A DNA stretch of 64,000 nt, taken from contig JAEVHH010000002.1 in the NCBI GenBank assembly GCA_017607445.1, positions 8,028,001 to 8,092,000 on the forward strand. The letters are read 5' to 3'. Each line of letters opens with the position of its first letter. Position 1 is the first letter of the stretch. Origin of the DNA: Histoplasma ohiense (lineage: Eukaryota > Ascomycota > Eurotiomycetes > Onygenales > Ajellomycetaceae). Below, piece by piece: positions 56,850 to 64,000 of the stretch. Below the pieces are notes generated by a model. The model was not told the DNA's origin. It did no database searches and was given only the letters and a program-made list of their open reading frames with translations. The translations under genes and the position numbers were made by a program.

Positions 56850-57818
56850 CTATCTAGTGCTGTCAACCAATTTACCGCTGCCAATCTATCTACTGCTGCT
56901 AATCTATCCCTCGCTGCTAAGCTATCCCTCGCTGCTAAGCTATCACCGCTGCCAACCTATCTATTGCTGCTAAGCTATCACCGCTGCCAACCTATCTATT
57001 GCTGCTAAGCTATCCCTCGCTGCTAAGCTATCGCCGCTGCCAACCTATCTATTGCTGCAAGCTATCCCTCGCTGCTAAGCTATCCCTCGCTGGCTATCCC
57101 TCACTGCTAAGCTATCGCCGCTGCCAACCTATCTATTGCTGCAAGCTATCCCTCGCTGCTAAGCTATCCCTCGCTGCTAAGCTATCCCTCGCTGCTAAGC
57201 TATCCCTCGCTGCTAAGCTATCCCTCGCTGCTAAGCTATCTATCGCTGCTGTCAATCTATCTATCGCTGCTAATCTATCTATTGCTGCTAATCTATCGCT
57301 GCTAATCTATTGCTGCTGCCAATCTATCTATCACTGCTAATCTATCACTGCTAATCTATCGCTGCTGCCAATCTATCGCTGCTAATTTATTGCTGCTGCC
57401 AATCTATCTATCACTGCTAATCTATTGCTGCTAATCTATCACTGCTAATCTATCGCTGCTAATCTATCGCTGCCAACCTATCTACCGCGGCGAATCTATC
57501 TATCGCTGCCAATTTATCTACCACTGCCAATCTATCTATCGCTGCCAATCTATTTCTGCTAATCTATCGCTGCTAATCTATCGCTGCTGCCAATCTATCT
57601 TTCGCTGCTAATCTATCGCCGCTGCCAATCTATCCCTCGCTGCCCATCTATCGCCGCTGCCAATCTATCCCTCGCTGCTAATCTATCGCTGTCAACCTAT
57701 CTACCGCGGCGAATCTATCTATTGCTGCCAACCAACCTACCTACCACTGCCAACCTATCTATCGCTGCCAATCTATCGCTGCCAACCTATCTACTGCAGT
57801 GAATCTATCTATCACTAT
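56850..57818 (+). repeat. 18-bp minisatellite, ~970 bp
   Basis: Tandem array of CTATCYMTCGCTGCYAAK units (18 bp) mixed with 14-bp versions lacking one CTAT. The purest run is at 57120-57240 (CTATCCCTCGCTGCTAAG). Units differ mainly at the CpG: TCGC, TTGC and TCAC are all common. Translated, the pure part reads as LSLAAK repeats, which I regard as a by-product. Confidence 0.9.
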
Positions 57819-57928
57819 CATTACTAGTTCAAAATAGAACTAGAGCATAAATACACTAAACTTCTTTTGATAGGTAATGATTTTTGGTAACACTCATAGC
57901 ATTATATCATCTATATAGGGTAAATCAT

Positions 57929-57973
57929 GGTCCCATTTGGTCCCATTTTAACAAAATGGGACCAAATGAGACC
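57929..57973. repeat. 45-bp near-perfect palindrome
   Basis: GGTCCCATTTGGTCCCATTT is followed by TAACA and then AAATGGGACCAAATGAGACC. The arms match except at one or two positions. A second, smaller hairpin (ATGGAACTGG / CCAGTTCCAT) lies at about 58087-58123. Confidence 0.85.
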
Positions 57974-58139
57974 AGAATCAGTAATTTATAAGAAGAACAT
58001 GACCTGGGACTAGATTTATAATATAAACAGTGTAAAGTGACTAATTTAATAAACACTATATGAGACCAGGACTAAGAAATTTGATAATGGAACTGGAGAA
58101 ATATTTAGTCCCAGTTCCATACATGATCACACAGTCAGT

Positions 58140-58712
58140 CTAGTTGCATGCATTCAACAAGGATTCAAATTCTATAAGCCATGATAGATCAAGCATTAGA
58201 TTATACTCAAAGTCTTGTATTTTATATACATATACATTCTTTTTCTCATGTTCTTCTACATCAATATTAAATCTTACCATGTTGTAGAAGGCTGATTCTC
58301 TGAGGCCATCAAATTCATTGAGTTTACACAGTTTGAAAAAGAGAATATGCTGAAGCTTATACTTCTTGACCAGCTGAGTGTCTATAAAAGTGTAATGAAG
58401 AAAATCACTGTCTATCATTGCTTGTATATTGATTAGACTATTTACAATGACAGAGATTATGATTGTATTCATTTGTATCTTCTGCTTGAATCTTCAGCTA
58501 GTTTTCTGTTTTTTGAGTTTTTGTCTGTATTCTAGAGTGAGAGCTCTTCTTTTTCCTGTTCTTGCTTGTTCATAGATGACATAGTATTCACATGTGTGAG
58601 GAGTTTACTCAGAGCAATTGCATTTGAATATTGATTTGTGAAGTGTTCTGACTTGTTGCAGTGTATGCAGATTTCTCTGACAATTTGATTGATGATATTT
58701 TTCTCTGAGACA
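58140..58712 (-). mobile_element. Inverted gypsy fragment (zinc-knuckle and protease region)
   Basis: The minus strand matches 50590-51180 of the full element, from the AGAGAAAAATATC gag segment to beyond the protease. Its protease frame stays open across 110 codons and keeps the Trp (LSWLIEF) that is TGA in the full-length copy. It is bounded by an (ATT)n run on the right. Confidence 0.8.
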
Positions 58713-58716
58713 TTGA

Positions 58717-58740
58717 ATTATTATTATTATTATTATTATT
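58717..58740. repeat. (ATT)n run, probable 3' tail of the minus-strand LINE
   Basis: Eight ATT units on the plus strand. Read on the minus strand this is (AAT)n, a usual type of LINE 3' tail, directly next to the gypsy fragment into which the LINE seems to have inserted. Confidence 0.6.
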
Positions 58741-59136
58741 CTTCAATTATAGATGTATACAGTCAGTGACTATGACATCTACCTGAAATACTTCAGAATT
58801 TTTCAAATCAAGAATATTCTAATATACAAAAACAATTTGACACATGCATTAACAGAATTCCAGCCCAGAATCAAACAACTATTCAAACTATTCAATCCAA
58901 AAATAAAATCAAAAGAATGTCAATGGGTTAGCACAACTCAACTTCAAAACAAAGGAAATAAATATTATAAAAGACAGCAGCTATTAAAAATCAACAGAAA
59001 AGAAAAAAAAACATTTGCAATGACTATTATCAACAAATAATGAAGCAAATTGCTTGAAACAAATGAAAATTAACAATAAACAAAGTTAAAGAAAAGATCA
59101 AAATAAAATAAACAAAAACAACTGATCTAAATATCA
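58741..59136 (-). other. Probable 3' untranslated region of the LINE
   Basis: Lies between the LINE stop and its (AAT)n tail. The opposite strand carries a 95-codon open frame (58753-59040, MYTVSDYDIYLKYF...) without recognisable domain; I treat it as chance or as an unrelated fragment. Confidence 0.5.
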
Positions 59137-59289
59137 TCAAGTGACACTATTCAAACAAGCTCTTGTAGCAACATTTGACTCATTTAAATATTCAATTAAG
59201 AACATATTTCCAGCTTTTGTATTGAATAACAAACTCAAACTTAACTGATTCAGTTGATACTTCTCTCTCAGTCTCAATCTTAGTTCTGA

Positions 59290-59360
59290 ATACTTTGTAC
59301 AAAGTAACAGAAGATGCTCTGAATTTTCATATAACTGACAATCTGAACATAGATCATTTA
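59290..59360 (-). pseudogene. LINE C-terminal CCHC-like motif
   Basis: CSDCQLYENSEHLLLLC fits the CX2C...HX4C element found at the C-terminus of many LINE ORF2 proteins. Confidence 0.7.
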
Positions 59361-59629
59361 AATCATCTTTAAACTTTGTTAAATATGATTTGAAATATCT
59401 ATGTTCAAGCTTTAGCTGCATTATTGTAGCAAAAAGTTTCTTCTTACACTTTATTGAGCAAGTCTTTCACTTTGGCTTAGTTTCAAATCTGAAATAATGC
59501 ACACTTTTTCTTTGCATGAATCAGACATCTTGCCACTTTTGTAAACATAATTCTCTTATTCTTCTTTTAATAAAAGACCATGTTACAATTCTTTGACAGC
59601 AGACTTCTAACTCAGTGACTCTTTTTGCA

Positions 59630-60100
59630 GCTTTATCAGCCATTTCATTGTCATATATACCCATGTGAGCAGGCACTCAGTGAAGATGAATAGAACAATT
59701 GAGTGAGATTTTTCTTTGAATATTTTGAAGACTTTTCAAAATCAGCTCTAGCATTGACTGTTCACTGCTGATTTTATTACTTTGAAGTCTTTTAAGCCCT
59801 GCTTGACTATCAGAGAATATTCAAATATGCTCAAATCTTTTCCATTGTTCAATCTTCATTTCAATCAATTTGAAAGCTCTTGAAATTGCAAATAATTCAG
59901 CATTAAAAACTTCTGACTCTTTTTCAATTTGCCAAGAATCAAGAATATAGTTTTTATCATTTTCTGAATATGCTATTTCAGCTTCAAGATTGCCTGTTTT
60001 CTCACATTTTGAGTCATCAGTATATATAAGAATTGCTTTATTTTTCATTTGTTTCAAAAGCTTTAAATGTTCTTGAGTCTGATCTTCTTTTGAAAGTTGA
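59630..60100 (-). pseudogene. LINE RNase H domain
   Basis: ILIYTDDSKCEKTGNLEAEI (first Asp block), EVFNAELFAISRAFKLIE (Glu block) and VPAHMGIYDNEMADKAAK (final block) are the RNase HI motifs. The Trp normally before VPAH is TGA. Confidence 0.8.
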
Positions 60101-60609
60101 CTAATGTTTAAATCAACAAGATTATCAAGACTTTTCTTCCAAGGAGAGAGATTTTCAATAGCTACTCTCTCTACATTTAAACTAGAGAAACAGTTCTTAA
60201 TCATTGAGCAAATTCTAAATAACTGAGATGATATCCTTCTTCTTTGTAAAGAACTTGAATTTTCAGATAAATCAGTCTCATTCCAATCAAAATAAAGTTC
60301 CCAATCTAATTCTAATCCATTTGACTCATTTGGAAAAGAACTTGAAACTCTCTTTCTAATAGAATGATGTGAATATAGCTTCATAATTCTGAGAGTATAA
60401 TTCATACAGATTTTATCAAATCTCACTTGTGATGGAGAAATAGAGGCTTCAATTTCTATAGCTTCAATTGAAGTAGTTTTGAATACTTCTAGAATCTTTC
60501 TTAAAGCTGAGTTTTGAAGTTTTTGAAATCTTTCTATAAAGTGTTTTTGACCTCTCCACCACACCTGAACTGCATAATCTGAAACAGAGGTCACACAGGC
60601 AATATATAA

Positions 60610-61560
60610 TTATCTCATTGCTTGAAATGTCAGACCTCTTTCAGTATTTGAAAGCCTCAATATACTGTTTAAAATTCTTTCAGCATTCACAGTTTTTATT
60701 TGCACATGAGATTTAAAATTCAATTGAGAATCTAACCAGACACCAAGCCATCTGACTGAGTTTTTAGATTTAATTGAATGATTTAACAGCTTAACTTCAG
60801 TATCTTTTTCTCTGAAATTTGGATAAAAATGAATTAATTCAGTTTTGTCCATATCAAAAACAATGTTTTTTGATTTTGCTTTTTCAATCATTTCAGTTGC
60901 TGCTTGCTCAATCAAATTGCAGTTATTCACAATTGATTCTGAGCTTACAACTAGGCCTAAATCATCCACATAGCTTGGAGTTCTCACCATAATTGTCATT
61001 TGTCTATCAATAAATAGAAACTTGATAAATATAGCAAACAAAATGGGTGAGACTGGGGAACTCTGAGGAACTCCTATCTCAATATCTGTTATATCTTGTC
61101 TCATTCCATCAAAAAGCAACTGAATAGTTCTTTTTGACATGAAACAGATAACTCACTTAATGAGAGACTTTGGCATTCTCAGTTCTATCAAAGTATTGAT
61201 CATTTGAGAAAGTGAAACACAATCAAATGCACCTTTTATATCAATAAACATTGCAGTTATAACCATTTTTTCATTCTTTGTAAGTTGAATATCATGAACT
61301 ACAGAGAGAACTGCATCAATTACTGAGTTTTGCTTTCTACTTCCCATTTGATCATCATATAATAGATCAGTAGTAGCAGATAGAAAAGACAATCTAGTGA
61401 CAATTATCTTTTCCAGAATTTTTCCCAGGCAATTCAGCAGAGATATCACTCTATAAGATTTAGAAATAGTTGGTTTTCTATTGAGTTTTGAAAGAATAAC
61501 TCCAACAGCATGCCTCCAGCACTTAGAATGATACTCATATTTCAAAAGATTTGAGAACAA
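60610..61560 (-). pseudogene. LINE reverse transcriptase domain
   Basis: YRVISLLNCLGKILEKIIVT, MFIDIKGAFDCVS, GVPQSSPVSPILFAIFI and the catalytic YVDDLGLVVSS are in order. A TGA (Trp expected in LIKWVI) at about 61150 and a TAA at about 60607 break the frame. Confidence 0.88.
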
Positions 61561-62403
61561 TTCAAAGAGCTCATCTTTTAGTACTGAATAAAGCTCTTGA
61601 ATTATTAAATGATTTATAGTATCAGCTTCTGCTGCTGTGACCTTTGAAGATGAAAAAATAGCTGTCTTTAATTCATCTTCAGTTAAGTCAGGCCATTCTC
61701 ATTTCTTATCATGTTCATATTCATTATCTTCTTGCAAAGAACAAATCTCAGTTGAATTATTTGATGATGGAAATAATATTGTCATAAAAGCTTGACATTT
61801 ATCTTCAAATGAGCGAGCTATAATTTCCTCATTCTGGAAATTATAAGTTAATGTTGGTAGCTTAGACATTGTTTTTGACTTAGTATATCTAAAAGCTTTG
61901 AAGATCTCTTTCCCCTGAGCATTTTCTAGAAAGTTATTTCAACAATCAGTCTTTGCCTTTTTAATTGTTGAGAAATAATCATTTCTAATATTCTTTAAAT
62001 ACTCAAATGAAACAAGATCTTCCTTCCAATCTTTTTTAACTCTAGCTAAATGTCTTCTTTTATTTGAAATCTCATCATTCCACCAAGTCTTAGAGAATTC
62101 AGAGACTCTTTTCAATGGAATATATTTCTTTATACTTGAAAGAATAATCTCAGTGATTAAATTTGCTCTGTCTTCAAGCATTTTATCTGTAAGATTTGTA
62201 TCTGATTTCCAATAAAGAGTTTCTCTATTCTCTAATTTCAACTTTTCAATCATTTTTTTCACTTCTGTCCACTGAGCTTTTTCAAAGTTGTATTGATTTG
62301 AATATAATGGGTTTTGAACTGTTTGATTACTATCCAATTCCATATCAACTTGAATTATCTCATGTCCAGTGGCAGCACCATTTGTTTCATTTGAGTCAAC
62401 ATA

Positions 62404-62960
62404 TCAATTAAAATGTTTATTCTCATATAGATTCTTAGAGAAAAAACATAGATCTATAATTGACTTCTGTCTCAAACCTGGCTTGTGAAAAGTGGGAATA
62501 TCTTGCTCATTTATCAACTCTAGTTTGTTTAAAAGTGCCCATTCAACTAGTTTTTCAGCTCTAATTGATTGAGTTCTTTCTGAATTCCACCAAGAGTGAT
62601 GAGTATTGAAATCCCCCATGATTATTGAGTTCTTTTCTGGTTTCAACTGCATTAAACATCTATCAAATGTCCAAGTTCTATTGTTTTCTCTCAGTGATCT
62701 TTCATTGTAGATATTGATTAATTGAATATTTTCAAACTGTTTTTTCATATCCACAATGTCATCAACAAGAATATCAGAGTCAGATATCAAATCATATCTC
62801 AGATTGAATTGAAATCTTGAATTCTTTCTAGCATAAATTGCCACTCTAACTCTAATATCTGTTTTCTCTGATAAAAAACAATAGTATGCTGGATGAGATA
62901 CACTATACTCTTGATCAGCATCAAGTCTGAGTTCTTGAACAAGAATGAAGTCTGCCTTTT
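62404..62960 (-). pseudogene. LINE endonuclease domain
   Basis: IIMGDFNTHHSWWN is the GDFN-H-WG-type motif of AP endonucleases, and QKSIIDLCFFSKNL corresponds to the later SxIDLxL block. Upstream frames are shifted and broken. Confidence 0.8.
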
Positions 62961-62988
62961 GCTCATAGTCAATTTGTAAACAGAATGA

Positions 62989-63237
62989 TTATGCTGACAG
63001 TGATTGCTGCTTCTGAGTATCTCTGTGACATCTGTTGTCAAGATAATGAACAGCTGCTAGCTTCTTTTGAGTTAGACATCTGAGAATACTGTTCACATAT
63101 CTGAGTGCAGCAGAGCAGTGCTGATATTCAGCTGAGTAGAATTGACAGCAGTTGATACACTGTAATACTCTCTTACATTTCATATCTGTTGATCTTTTAT
63201 ACTGACTTGTGAGTTCACTGCAGTTGAAGCATCTCAT
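62989..63237 (-). pseudogene. End of LINE ORF1 with zinc knuckles
   Basis: MRCFNCSEL...RVLQCINCCQFYSAEYQHC fits degenerate CCHC knuckles like those that end the ORF1 proteins of Tad-like LINEs. The last His/Cys positions of the first knuckle seem to be lost. Confidence 0.6.
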
Positions 63238-64000
63238 CAGTCATACACACTTTGATGAATGACAGTATCTCTGATATTCTGAATTATATCTCACTGTCAG
63301 TGATCTTTTCTCAATGAGTCTGACTCTCTCACTGATATTGAAGAGTGAGAAGTCTTTCACTGAGATGAGAAAAAAGACAATTTATATAATCTTCTCTATC
63401 TTGAGATTCACTTCATATCATAAGAGTCAACAGCTCACTGATTTTATCTTTGTCTGAGTCAGAATCTCTCTTTCAATTATTTTTTCTGTGAGGATTTTTA
63501 TCTCTTCTCAGTTTTGAATAAATTCTGAGATCTCTGAAACAGTATAATTGTACCACTGCTCTGATAGCTGAATCTCTGTGATGTTAAGAACTTTACAGAA
63601 AGTAGTCACTGTCTTTTCAATGATCAGAGTATTGTATATATCTCTATTATTTAATGTAATCATTCAATCTGTTCTGATGAGTTTCATCTTCAGTATATTA
63701 GCCATATTTCTCATTCTCTGAATGTTTGCAATGATCATCTGCTGCACAGTATATAACTGCAGCTGAGTGATCTGTTTCTCTGACTGAAGAGTGATGAAAA
63801 TCTATAAATTTTTCTGCTATTTTGTATTCTCTGTGAAGCTTCTTAACTGACTAGTGTTCTTGAGCTGCAGATCAGCTTCACTAGCTCTGTCAGTTGAGAA
63901 AACTGTAGTTTTGACAGAGATAGCTTCAGAAAAAGCAGAGTTTTTTCTCTTCTGCACAATATCTGCTCAGATAGTCAACTCTCTCACAGTTGTCTTTGCT

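Larger units (their letters stand above)
59137..64000 (-). mobile_element. LINE retrotransposon (Tad1-like), inactivated, continues past the right edge
   Basis: On the minus strand, right to left: the end of ORF1 with zinc-knuckle cysteines (about 63237-62989), AP-type endonuclease (about 62950-62404), reverse transcriptase (about 61560-60610), RNase H (about 60100-59630) and a C-terminal cysteine/histidine motif (about 59350-59290). An RNase H domain after RT is typical of the Tad1/I-type LINEs common in filamentous fungi. Frames are broken almost only by TGA at expected Trp positions. The 5' end lies outside the window. Confidence 0.88.

Noticed and set aside
56999..57340. Open frame with LSLAAK repeats
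   Set aside because: It is the translation of the 18-bp minisatellite; a unit length divisible by three keeps one frame open. No start context, flanking exons or other coding signal.
56850..57818. CRISPR-like array
   Set aside because: Units are contiguous with no unique spacers, and the genome is eukaryotic. It is a minisatellite.
58753..59040. 95-codon plus-strand frame as a gene
   Set aside because: It lies in the probable 3' UTR of the minus-strand LINE, is very AT-rich and Lys/Asn-rich, and shows no domain.
49700..62400. TGA might be read as tryptophan (alternative code) in the retroelements
   Set aside because: Every nuclear gene in the window uses TGG for Trp and TGA, TAG or TAA as a true stop. 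TGA also replaces CGA (Arg) in the elements, and catalytic residues are lost. Mutation explains all of it.
1..64000. tRNA or rRNA genes
   Set aside because: I looked for GTTCGA-type T-arms with matching box A and cloverleaf stems and found none that fold; the only box-like pair is inside the TRIM. A tRNAscan run would settle this.

Overview
The window is nuclear DNA of a filamentous ascomycete, most likely of the Onygenales (Ajellomycetaceae, the Blastomyces/Emmonsia/Histoplasma group). Evidence: short GT-AG introns with CTAAC/CTAAT branch sites, fungal-type striatin, Rad14, Snt1, MINDY, Trm6 and RFC3 genes, a CBP-like small secreted protein, and a sharp change from ordinary gene-bearing DNA to CpG-starved transposon DNA at about 47.7 kb. 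The genus is an inference.

Layout. 1-4.2 kb: no supported gene. 4.2-5.2 kb (-): fatty-acid-hydroxylase-superfamily enzyme. 8.2-11.0 kb (-): striatin. 11.7-12.9 kb (-): XPA/Rad14 repair protein, head to head with the GPI-anchor subunit PIG-P (13.2-14.2 kb, +). 14.2-17.3 kb: AT-rich gap with two tiny repeats. 17.3-23.6 kb (-): Snt1/N-CoR-like SANT protein, divergent from deoxyhypusine synthase (24.6-25.9 kb, +). 26.4-29.1 kb (-): MINDY deubiquitinase, divergent from TRM6 (29.9-31.8 kb, +). 31.8-36.7 kb: AT-rich repeat island holding a 456-bp terminal-repeat retrotransposon (TRIM) and several solo LTRs. 36.75-37.2 kb (+): CBP-like secreted cysteine-rich protein. 39.4-41.1 kb (+): decayed MFS-type transporter gene. 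42.0-43.0 kb (-): six-exon ARPC3, divergent from RFC3 (43.4-44.9 kb, +). 45.6-47.1 kb (+): histidine-acid-phosphatase-like membrane protein.

47.7-64 kb is a nested transposon block. A full-length chromovirus (Ty3/gypsy, 533/534-bp LTRs, perfect 5-bp target duplication ATTTC) sits inside the LTR of an older copy. It is followed by an 18-bp minisatellite, an inverted gypsy fragment and a minus-strand LINE (endonuclease, reverse transcriptase, RNase H) running off the right edge. The elements are CpG-poor, and their reading frames are broken almost only by TGA (from TGG or CGA). This points to C-to-T mutation at CpG and CpC, not to classical CpA-directed RIP.

Most intact genes are housekeeping: STRIPAK signalling, nucleotide excision repair, GPI synthesis, histone deacetylation, eIF5A hypusination, K48-ubiquitin trimming, tRNA m1A58, Arp2/3 actin nucleation and clamp loading. 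They form no pathway cluster. The accessory part is the CBP-like gene with its repeat-rich surroundings. The best candidates for something undescribed are the very short LTR family (66-85 bp, four LTRs, all with 5-bp target duplications, copia-type half-tRNA primer site) and the unusual mutation signature of the repeats.
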